A model generated the notes under the pieces. That model saw only the letters and a program-made list of their open reading frames with translations. It was not told the origin of the DNA and did no database searches. A program made the translations under genes and the position numbers. Shown here piece after piece: positions 26,601 through 38,600 of a DNA stretch of 64,000 bases. How positions within the stretch are numbered: the first letter of the stretch is position 1; every line of letters starts with the position of its first letter. The DNA is from Sclerurus mexicanus (Eukaryota; Chordata; Aves; Passeriformes; Furnariidae), in the NCBI GenBank assembly GCA_013396755.1, contig VWZF01004021.1, forward strand, positions 310,001-374,000, written 5' to 3'.

Positions 26601-29600
26601 GTCATCTCTCCTTCCATGGATCACAAGTGTTTTATATTAAGCCACCCTAAAATAGAACTAAGCCCTTCCACTCTTTGTAATGAAGTAATTGTGTGTTTGA
26701 GGGAAGCTGCTATCTCCACAACCTGCTCTGAAGTACAGTACTACTGATGTCTTAATCTCCCGTCGATAGAAACGAAGAACCTTCCAGTGCTGACTCTCCC
26801 ACTGTCACGTTAGCTCCTGCTATATTTGGAGAGCTGTGTATTCTTGTTTTCTCCTTCTCATCACACTCTTTTCCACAGCTTTGGGAAGGTGGCTGAAGAT
26901 GTGTTTTCCGTTCCTCCCTTCCTGGAAGGGCATTTAACTGTGGTAACGAAAGGAAGAGACGTTCCCGTCAGCAGCTCCCTTCAGCACAGAGTAACCTCCT
27001 CTGTGCACTGTGTGCCCGAGGAAAACCATATCCCCGCTACCCAGAAACTGCCTCTCCACCTGGGCAGGCTCTGTCCAAACAGTGGTCAGTGTTGTTGAAG
27101 GAAATTAGTTTTAGTGGCTGGCATGACAGTGTGTTTTAAAGCTGTGGAAAGTTTTCCCTTTTAAGTCCCCACTTCCTCCTGTGTATCACTCACTCAGAAT
27201 CTCACTGAGCTGAAGCCACGTGTGGCTACGTGACTGTGCCACAGACTTTCAGCTGAAGCTGGTCTTTCACAACATTTGTTGTAAACCGTCTACTGCATTC
27301 ATCAGACTCCTTCCAGGCTTCCCCAGCAAGTGAGCAGAGAACTATAAACACAAGAATTCTTTAATGCACAATAACATTTTTTCTCAGGTATGCAAAGGGC
27401 CAGGGTAAGTTTGTGCAGACATCACTCAGCCTGGCATTTCCTATGTTCTGAATGCTGGGTCTGTAACCTCAGAGCTTACTTAATGTATTTACAGTATTTA
27501 TAAGTTCTTTTGCTTGGTTTTTCTTAAAAAGCTATAAAATGGAAGCTCAAATAATAGAAGGCTATGGAACTTTTAAAAATAGTTCTTTCTTTCTGCTTGT
27601 TTAAATACACTTTGACTATATATGAGGAACTGCAATTGCAGTGTGAAATGCAGGGGGTTTGTTCCAGGCTTCTGTATTTGTAATTATGTCCCATCCAGAT
27701 CCCTCAAAATATGATTAGAATCCATTAAGATGAAGCTGGACATGATTCCAGGCTTGGCCACCATTATTTGCACACCATGACACTGATGTTGCCTCATGTG
27801 CTTGTCAGCGCAGGCAGGACTGAAAGCCTTTCGGATTTGTTGATCACAACATTTCTTTACTGCACTTTTAGTTTTCAGATGCACTTGGTTATTGACAGGA
27901 CAATATGTACAGTAAGGGGAATATTAAATGCTGTAAATACATTTAGAAATGTAATTTCCAAATCATGCAAGTGTTGCTGCCTCTACTAATGTGCAATCAC
28001 AAATACTTGTGGGTATTTTGTGCTCAGTTTTCATGTGAGCTCGAAACCGTGACCTGGGGAGTTGATTTGTGGCCAGGTTGTCGGTGCCCGAGGTTCTGCC
28101 CCTTTTGCCAGATGTTCCCTGGTACTTTTTGTTTGAGTTTTTAATATTTAACCCCTTTCCTCAGTTGATTGCACTCTGCTTGGGTGTTGAGTGACCTTTA
28201 TTTTGCAGCATTAGAGGCCCAAAGAGTTGATCAGTAAGTGTTTCCATGTTAAATGCATTAAATACCTGTCTTCTTTTTGCACGATAAAATTATTGTTATT
28301 AAGTGTAGATGAAATGCCAGACTGAACAGGCCATGGGCACATCTTATCACGCTCTTTGCCTTCAGCAGTGCTTGTCTGTCTTTCAAAGGAAAGGGAAACC
28401 CCTGTAATTAAATTTGAAAGCAGTTGATTTTCACTTTAATTTGGTTGCTTGACAAAGAAAATCAATACTTTAAGATAAAGTATTTTCCCTCAGCTTTAGA
28501 ATTAGTTTTTCACAACAGCAAAAGTTGAAATCAAAACCAACCATCATGGGCTTGACATTTAATCAGAATTGTGTCCTTCATTTGGAGATCTGCAACAGAT
28601 GTAAAAACAACAATCACAGTGTGTGGCTGTAGTAATTTGCAGTGTTCTTAAGTCAAGATTTTGTGATGCTGGCAAGCCTTTTATTTCCTAGAGCCATTAA
28701 CATCTGTGCTGGGATCTCCTTGGAGCTGCTGGGTCATACTGGTTTCAAAGTCTAGTTTTTCCAGTACTGCCTACAGTGCACTGGGGCAGTGGGATATCCT
28801 GGGAGGTAAAGATGGAAATGTCACTGGCCCAGCTACTGAGGAGCTTTTGCCCTGTCATTGAACACTAACAAACCTTGCAATTGTATTCTCATTTTTGTAA
28901 CTGTGGTTACAAAACTGGTTTTAGTCATTCTTGCAGGGCTGGCAGATTTCAGAGGTTAATAGTATGGCTGTTAAAGTATCATCAGCTTAATTGAGAGTGC
29001 TTGAGAAGAGCTAAAAATTGAGAAGTGTTATAAGTGTGTTGCCTTTTGGCTGATGAGCATTTCCTTCTTCCTGGCCTTGTTCTGCAGGCGAGTGTGAGCA
29101 GGAACATCAAGTGGGATGTTCACAGCCCTCCCTGCTGCTGGTGGGAGTCCTGGGGGGGACACCCTGCCCTTGGCTGTGCCCTGGGCTCACTGTCTGACGC
29201 TGGCACAGGGTGCCCAGGGAAGCTGTGGCTGCTCCAGCCCTGGAAGTGTCCCAGGACAGGCTGGATGGGGCTTGGAGCAACCTGGGCTAGTGGAAGGTGT
29301 CCCTGTGCACCCAGGGGGTGGGATGGGATGAGCTTTAAAGTTGCTTCCAAACCATTCTATAATTCTGTATTCCAATCCTGTGGGTGAGGATCCTGGTTAT
29401 TCAGAGCTTGGATAAGGAATATGGAGACATGGCATTTAGCATTTTCCAAATACAGGGTTGTTTGTGTGACTGGTTTTAGGGATATTTTGGAAGGATTACT
29501 CCGAGGAAGTGGAGTGTTACCGTGCACCTTGAAGGAAACGTGTTACTCTGTTGCCCAGTACCACAGTACTCACCTGTGAACTGGCTGAGCTCTGAGTCAG

Positions 29601-32600
29601 TGATCACCATATTTTAAGTTATTCAGGGCAAGGCACAAGTGGAGACCCAGCACTAATACCCTGCCAGCCTAGAGCTGGAACAGCGCTGGACTAAGGGACA
29701 GTAGTCTCAGCCACTGAAAGTACACACATGAGATGACTGTCAGCAGAGCGGTCATCTCCAGTTGATTGCCCAGAGTAATTTTTTAATTTTAGGGTTTTGT
29801 TTGCAGAATTTGACCTGGCCTGTGATGCAGCATAGTGACATTCCTCCTTGGTATTTAGCCTGTGTGCCTTACAGCAAGCTCTTGCCAGCAGAGAAGCAGG
29901 AATTGCACAACTTTAGCCTGGCACCACCATGCTGCAGCTCTTTGCTTGTACCATCACGGGAGCACCAGGGGAAGATTCATCCCATAAAAACACTGTCCAA
30001 GGAGAAGTTATGAATCAGTGTTTGTCAAGAAAACACTGGTCCAGCTTGGCTCCAAGGCACAGTCTGTCTAAGTCTGGTGACTTTTCTTGTCAAGGAGAGA
30101 CAAGGTTTAGGCTTAGTGGGTTTTATTCAGCAGGGTGTTTTATCTCATTCTTAAACTTCAGTTTGGTTGGAGTGTGTTTCCCCTCACCCAGACGGGTTAG
30201 GTTTGTTGGCTTTAGAGGTTGAGCTCACAGCCAATATGAAGATCACTTTCTGTGCTAGCATTATCTTATTATATTCAACTGTTCAACGTAGCATGTTCAA
30301 CAGTGTTCTAGCAAGGTATTTTGAATGTTTATCTTTTAAATTCAGAACATTTCCCTCTCTTTTTTGCTCCCTTAATAGAAGTGTGCTTTTAAAACGCTTA
30401 AAACCAACTGTTGGTGGGTTTGTTTTTTGCAGGGTTCTCGGTGCTCCTCAGATGCCAACATGCTTGGAGAGATGATGTTTGGCTCTGTGGCCATGAGCTA
30501 CAAGGGCTCCACATTGAAGATTCACCAGATCCGGTAAGATGAACTTGTTGCTGCTGGTGCTTTCTGAGGGCTCACCCTTTAGTGCCACCACCTACTGAAT
30601 TGATTGGCACAGGTGCAGAGTAAAAGGGCTTTCTGTGCTTGCTTTAAAGACGGTTCTGATGTCACTTTCGAAACAAAAGGCTGTTGTGTCGTGTTAAGGT
30701 CTATAAAACCTTGAGGGATGTGAAATGGAAAGCAAAGGCAGTCCTGGCACTGTGTTTCTGACTGGCTTCTCCCTCCTGTCCTCCAGCTCCCCTCCCCAGC
30801 TGATGCTCAGCAAGGTGTTCACGGCCCGCACGGGCGGCAGCATCTACGGCAGCCTGAACACGTGAGTCCTGCAGGGGGGAGTTATTGCACATGAGCAGGT
30901 GAACCTGAGAGCACACAAGACTTTTTCTGGACCCTCCAGATTCTTTCTCTATAAAAGTAACTTCTCCTCACCTTCCCCACACGGTTGTCTTCACCTCAGT
31001 TTGCTCTAAGTGAATGAACCATTCCTTCAGTGCTGATATGGTGAAGCTTGATCTTGTAAGGTGCAGAAGTGCCTACAACCCGGGGAATTCAGCCCAAGGT
31101 GAAGAAAAAGGTGTCACAAAAATATCTGGCTTCAGGGGCTTCCACGTTCAGTTTTCTGTGTGTTAACTGACCCACCTGAGAATGTGGCTTAGGCTCTGAA
31201 AGCTTTCTCTAGTGGAAGCCTGTGTTCGTACCTGTCTGTTCCACTCAGGCTGTAATGAACTGACACTCTGTTCTACTGAAATGCAAATCACTGGTTTTGT
31301 TGTATGTTTTGTATTTGTTATAGGTTGCAGGACAGCCTTGAGTTCATTAATCAAGACAGCAATACATTAAAGCCTGACCACAGTACAATTATGAATGGAC
31401 TTCTTGGGAATATAGGTAATTGCAAATAAATTTTATTTGCTGATATCTTTAATTGAGTAATGATAGATTCTAGAATATGCAAGTCTTTTAAATAGAATCA
31501 AATTAAAAGAAAGCTAAAGATGTAATAGAAATTAATGTTGGTGGAGTTTGGAGGAGAATGAATCAGACTGTTCCAGGAACAGTAGTTCAGTATACACAGC
31601 TGTATATAAAATGTGTATATAAAATACATAATCGAAATACTTAGATATACTTAAGCTCAAATGCAGAAAATGCTGGAAAATAACTCTGTGTAGAACTTCC
31701 TCAGCAGCACGTCTCGGGTCAGGCAGGATGGGTTCTGCCTGGCTCAGTTCCCCGGTTTTAATGTCGTTAATAATTCCCATCGTGCTCTGTACTCTGCCCA
31801 CCTGAGCACGCGTGGCCGCCTGTTCCTGCCAGTGCCAGTTAACCCTGCCCAGCTGGGCTGCAGCTTCGCCTCAGATGAGACAGGGCATCCTCAGTTCTCA
31901 GCCTCCCTGGAAGAGCTGTGGGTGGAGGCTCCATGAGCATGAGATAACAAAGAGGGGAAGGTCTTGGCTCTTCCCCTGGGGAGCAGTTGAGATGGTAGTG
32001 AAGATACTGGGCTTCAGCTGTCCAGCAGCAGCAGCAGCCTGATCCAAGGCTCTGCAGCACATCCTCCCTTTCCCTTCGTTTTGAGTTGACTCTCCAAGCA
32101 AATGCCTGTTGTAGGTGGAATAAGGGGCTTCTTTTTACAATTGCTTTCCAGAGTATTACTGTATGTAAAATATGCTTTTATAGGGTTGGAAGTAAGGAGT
32201 GGATTTGATGACTGTGTTACTCTTCACTGGCTTTCTGACTTTGATGTGGTCCTAGTTCCTGGGTGTGTTTACTTCTCTCCTTCACACTGACTTTGATAAG
32301 ACTGCTCCTAGGCATGGGCTTAAATGCTTTTCAGTCTCATGAGCTGTATACCTCATTAAAATCATTCCCAATAGTCCATTTATAAGAGAAGCCAATTAAA
32401 GTTGCAAGAACCTTTTATCTGTTAAACGTTTCCTGAATTCACTAAGTCAGGAAAGTTAAAAAGATGGCATTTTTCTTAATATTCAGTATTCCTTCTAGAT
32501 TTCAGTTGTGATTTTTCACAGTGAGTGAGGTGCCTGATCTAAGAGAGAGGAGACCACTTCACCTAGGCTTTGTTAGGGTGTGCTGTGGTTTGTGCTTGGC

Positions 32601-35600
32601 AAAAGTTTGCTGTATCCCCAGCGAGGTCTAAACTGCAAGTTCCAACTCCGATAATGCAGCTCTCAGGAGAGGCCTGGATGTGGTTCGGGTGTAGCCAGTG
32701 CAGGGCTGGGCACCTCGAGCAAGGGTGTGTGGCAAGAAGCACGAGGTCGCCTGCAAGAAGAGGATGCTGAAGTTTTCTCTGTGATTGAGCTGCACAAGCT
32801 TTCGGCAGTGTTTGTTTACAGTTCCCATCTGAGCACAGAGGGAACCCTGGGTAAAGCAGGGAAAGGAGTTAATCTGTAACTGCAGCATTTCCAACACCTG
32901 CTCAGCAGCTCCTGACTCACCTGTGACAGGAGAAGGGTCTATGTGTTTTGGTTGGGAACTATTTACAACGTGCTTTTTTTAGATATACTGGGTGGGGAAA
33001 AATAAAAAAAGCAGCCCTGCTGATGTGTTTAATGAGTGAAGGCCTGAGAGGATGGAAGGGAGCTTTGAGGTGCAGGATCCGTGCTTTGGATAATCAGAAA
33101 ACTTTGAGTGGGCATTGGCTTCAAATGGAGGGGAGAGACTGACAATTAACTTGTTAAAGTGCTTTGCCTGGCTCTGTATACAGTAAATACACTTTTTTAT
33201 TGGTATATCTACAATCCAGTATTACTTTCAAAATGAACTAGAGACTGCTAACATTTATTTTGTATATGATCATTTCACTCCACCGATGTACTGACTGTTC
33301 TCAGACAACTACTTCAGCCTATAATTTCCTGTTGGTTCTACTAAGATGAATTCCTGCCTGCCTTCCCCCCCTTCGTCCCTCTCCTCTTCAGCACCAGTGT
33401 TCCCAGCCACCCCTCCAGCGTGGACGCTAAAACAAACATTATACTCCATGATGAATCTCCTGTTTGTGATCGAGTTAGGCTTTGAGCCTGCATAAATTAA
33501 TCATTTTTCAACCTTAAAAAAAGCGCCCCTTTGAAAACCCCGCGCCTTCCATGGGAGACAGGGGAAAGCTGGGTGTATTATTTGGATTCTCTGAGTGCTG
33601 TAAGGCTTCCCCTCACACCGGCGTTCCTGTTGAGCCTCAGAGCTGTTCTCTGCTGTCACTCTGCCTTTGTGTCGGCTCAGCCTCCTGCCCTGGCCCCCTC
33701 CCTCCCTCCCTCCCTCCCTCCGGACTGTTCTGCTTTACTAACCTCCTTCTCTCCTGTGTATTTTACGTTTTGCCGTGTAGGTCTTTCCCAGCTTTGCAGC
33801 CCCAGGCGGGCATTCTCAGAGCAAGGTCCGCTCCGCCTCATCCGGAGCGCCTCTTTCTTTGCAGGTTTGCAGTGTGCTGTGTGCTGGGGGCTAGTCTAGC
33901 TGGGGCCACACTGGGGTTGTAGTTCAGCCCTGGAAATAAGACTGCTGTGTGTTTCTTTTTCGATACAAGATGGGCAGTGATGTTTGCTCTCCTACCTTCT
34001 CGGAGGTATTCCTTAAATCCCCAGAGGACAGACGGCGTTTAATAGTCCTCTCTGGGGTTGTTTGTGTTGTTTCATTTCGGAAACTTCCGTATTTAAATAT
34101 GGATTTTATATTTCTGAAAACGTTTCACAATGGTGTCAAACTGTTTTGATCTGGACTGGTTTCAACCAAACGGTAAAATCTAAAGCCAACCTAGATTCAT
34201 TTAAAATGGACATTTCTTGCTTGGAGTGGCTGGGTCTTATTTCCATGGCTGAGTAGCTTTATTTCACACACATATATGTAAAATATATCACATTTAAAGA
34301 CCGTTGAGGCACTTTTGATCTTGTGTATATGCAGACTGAATCTGGACAGCTTACAGCTTAGTTGAACAACCCATACACTGCTCACAACTTAAAAGTATTG
34401 TTTTCTTCAAGACTGCATTGAAAATACTTTTGAAATTACATATATAATAACCTGAGAAAGCTGGTATGAATGAAGTAGTGTTTATGGTGGGTTTTGGTGA
34501 ATTTTTGTCTACACACCGAGTACTACCAATGTGACCAACGTGCTCCTGGTATGTTAAAATTTCACTGAAAATTATCTGTGTAAAGAAACAAAGTGTGCTA
34601 GTTTCAGTTTGCACTAAAATAGGTGCATGGACTTGAGAAAAATACATACAGGCTTCTCAGATAAGTGTTTTGGCTTGTTCAGCTAAGCAGCCTTTCTTGG
34701 TGATGGCCTTGTGCAGTGCTGTTGATCTGAATTAATGAGCATGTTTTTGTTTCATTAATTACATGGAGATCTGCAAACAAGAAAGGAGCTGTATATTCCC
34801 CTGCTAATTGGTATTCCTTGTTTTACAGTTCACAGCAACCCTATGGATATGCCTGGGAGGGAGCAGAATGAGGACAGAGACAGCGGTATAGCAAGATCTG
34901 GTAATGGCACTCCGTGTGTTAACCCTGTAGGCTCCAGAAACACTCACTAATGTTGGTCACTGGGCTCTCTGCATGGGATCAGAGAGCGCTGAAACGGGGC
35001 TGTTCTGCCTTGTTCTGCGTGACATTAATGACCCCTCCCTGGTCCTGTACAGACGGGGCATTGGGCACCTCACAGGTAGCCTGGCAGCACTGCCATGAAA
35101 TGTGGAAATGAGCTTGCAGCATTTCTAAGCAATACTGGCTGTCATCTCCTCTCCAAATCAAGGAGGCCACGTTGGATGGGCCCTGAGCAGCCTGGGCCGG
35201 TGGAAGGTCCCCTGCTCATGGCAGGGGGTTGGAACGAGATGAGCTTTAAGGTCCCTCCCAACCCAAACCAGTCTGAGATGCTCTAATTCTATGACAGCGA
35301 TACTAAAACATGAATTCACTTCCACAACACCCCTGTCCTCCCCCCAAATTCAGGATGTTGGGCGTTTGGGTTAGGATTGGAAGGGCTGTTAAAGGATGTG
35401 ATCAACATTTCCTTTCCACAGAGAATTTATTTCCCCATACTCAGGTTGCTGAGCAAGGTGCAGCCTGTGTGTGCCTTATTATGTAAAGCTGCAGGACTGT
35501 CCCACCCTTGTAGTGCTTGTATGGCTTGTTAATGGCATTATAAACTGGTTATTTTTAGATAAGAAACACAGATAAACGAAAGAGAACGCACTTGAGAAGC

Positions 35601-38600
35601 AACACCAGTATATCTTGAGGGGCTTCATTTAGTTGCTGGTGTTATCTTCCAAATGCTCTCATTTAGTTGCTGGTGTTATCTTCCAAATGCTCTCATTTAG
35701 TTGCTGGTGTTATCTTCCAATGCTCTTTCTTCTGGAGAGATTTTTATGTATTCCTCTTATCCTTGCAGCATCTCTTAGCAGTCTGCTCATCACTCCGTTC
35801 CCGTCCCCGGGCTCCTCGTTTAACAAAAGCTGTGCCAGCAGCTACCAGCGGCGTTGGCGTCGCAGCCAGACTACCAGCTTGGAGAACGGGGTCTTCCCTC
35901 GATGGTGAGCTGGGAATTGAGATGCTCGTTGCTGCCCATACATTTTCCCCCGTTGTCAGCTCGATTCTGCTCTTGCATATGTACATCTGTGCTCGCTGTT
36001 GCTTTCCGTGGGGTATTTGCAGAGGTGTAAGTCAGGCTGATCTTTTTTAGTCTCCGTTTTCCTCATGCAGTTCATTGTTTTGCACTAACTGGAAAGCCCT
36101 CAGCGACATGTAAATCTGTAGGCTGTGTTTTTGAGGATAAGAAGCCCTGAAATCCCACTCAAAACACAAATTCTTGGCAGAGATGGGAGAGAACTAGAAT
36201 ATATTCTGATCCCACAAACACTTTGAATCCGGTTCCAGCTTCTGTGATTGCAGGATCAATTAATGGTTGCTTGTAAAAAAATCACAAAGTGGATGTTATC
36301 AAAGGTGATGATTTGACAACACATGCAAACAAAAGGTGCTTATTGAAGTTAGATGTTCAAGAACTGAATTACACGGGAAGCCAAGACACAACTTTAAGCA
36401 GTGGATTCCATTAACTTTCTCTTTTTTTCGTGCTCCAAGGTCCATGGATGAAAGCTTCAACTTGTCAGATGACAGCTCTGGTCCAAGCCCAGGAATTGTT
36501 AGGAAGAAAAAGATAGCAATTGGGGTTATTTTTTCACTCTCAAGAGATGAAGATGAAAACAACAAATTTAATGAGTTCTTCTTCTCACACTTCCCTCTTT
36601 TCGAGAGTCACATGAACAAACTAAAGAGTGCAATAGAGCAGGTAAACACGGTCGCTTTGGATTCTTGCCCTTGTACTGCTGTGTTCCCCCAGCCCCGGTG
36701 GACACAATTCCTGTTGCTAGTTACAAAGTGTGGGATCAGCTTGCTGATGGGTGTAGGAATTGCATCACTGCAGTCAAAACTTTGACCCCTTTTATGCCTT
36801 AAAGGATGAAATGCACAGAAGAAGGTGAACGTGCCTCACCTGTCTTCCCTCGGATGGGAAAGCTGGCACTTGTACCATCATTTTATCACTTAAGAAAATT
36901 CTTTGCATGACCAGTTCCATGAAAGATAAAGTCGAACACATGACTTTGTTTTCCATTTCCTGTGCTTCTCTAGCTCTGTGTTACTTATCTGTTTAATGAT
37001 TGTTTTCAAGGCTATGAAAATGAGTCGGAGATCAGCTGATGCCAGCCAGCGGAGTTTGGCCTATAACAGAATTGTGGATGCCCTCAACGAGTTCAGGTGA
37101 GCAGGGTGTCTCCTGCCTCTTGTGTCTGTTCCTTCAAAAGCAGAGTCTCTTTTAGAAGGACCTTCTTAGTGCAGGATAACTTAACTTACCATGTCCAGTG
37201 TCTTTTGCAAAAGTGCGTGCAGCAAGGGATCGGTGATATCGAGCCATTCTAACCTGTCTGTGTTTTCAGATTTTGCCAGGTGTGTGTATCCCTCAGGGCC
37301 TGAACAGGACACACGATCAATGCTTTCTCTGCTTTAGGTGGCAACGAAGCTCCCAGTGAGTCTTAAATCGTCTTTTATGGCCCGTTGAGAGGGGGAAGAG
37401 CATTGCAAAGCCATGTTTGGGAAACCCACCTTGGTGTGTGCTTTCCTGATGTGTGAGCAAAGCTCACCCCGCTCTGAGCTGTGCTCCGAAGGTGTTTCAG
37501 AGAGGAGCTAGGAAGAAGGAGAGCTGTCTCTTCCCACAGTGAAATTACAGCAGTGCTGTCATCTCTGGCTCTCAGTACCTGCAGAGCCTCTCTGTTCAAC
37601 AGTTAATATACAGAGTCACACAGATAAGCACATCCCTGGCATTTAGCTGCATTTTCTTTCCATAGCTGAAGTCATGGGGAGGGAATTAAGATGAAATCCG
37701 TCTGTTCCGAGTGATTCATCTCCTCTCAGATGGGAGTGGCAGGGTGCTTCCTTTTACAACCACTGGAGAGCTACTTTTTAAAGACGTTATTGAAGACGGT
37801 GCTGTGATGTTATAAAAAGAAAATCCTGACGTCAGGATGTGTTTTACTAACGGTGAAGCATTCTGAGGGCTCACTTCCTTTTCTACAATTCCACTCACTA
37901 CCTGAATGCCATGGATTAGGTGGTGCTGCGGGATGAAGGCACAGTATATTTCTGATTTTTTTTAGAAGCTCCAGGCAGTCACAAGGAAGGGCAGAGGATA
38001 CATTGTGCAGGGACAGGAGGCAGGAAGAGGGAGCACGTGGTGAGAGGTGGATGGGATCAGCTGTGCCAAGGGAGGGAGCAGAGGGAGCTCGTGACTGGGA
38101 GCTGATCCTGCCCAGGGGCTCCAGACGAGTTCGGCAACTCGGAGCAGCTGCTGTGGTTCCTCTGCTGCCCCAGCTCTGCCTCTGCTCCCTGCTCTCTGCC
38201 TGAGCCTTTCCTCTGCATTCCCACCCTCTGTTAACATCCCCTCCCCAGCCGTTTGCCCAAATCTTCCCCCAAAACATTCCCCCTCAAGATACGTTCAGCG
38301 GACTTTGCCCGTTCTCCTTTGTCCTTCCAAGTTAAACAGTTCCAGAGGGCTGGGGAGGGGCACCTATCCCGACTCCAAAATAGGACTAATAACCCTGAGA
38401 ACGCAAGCCAAGTCCCCCACACTGGCTTTCCCTGCTGGAGTGGAGCTCAGCAGTGCTGAGCCGGGTGGGATGAGGAAGGTTGCTGTGGACAGGCTGAGGA
38501 GGAGAGTGCAGCTTGGCTCTCTGCTGCACACCGGGAGCTGGGATCGTTCCCGTGACACGGCCATTGCATAACCAGCACTGCGAGCGTGTGTCCAACCACC

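Larger units (their letters stand above)
34901..35768 (+). other. FNIP1: FNIP1 intron 8
   Basis: 868 bp with a plus-strand CR1 tail (35160-35295), a possible diverged minus-strand CR1 tail (about 35347-35410) and a 34-bp triplication at 35626-35726 ending 42 bp before the acceptor atccttgcag. Confidence 0.9.
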
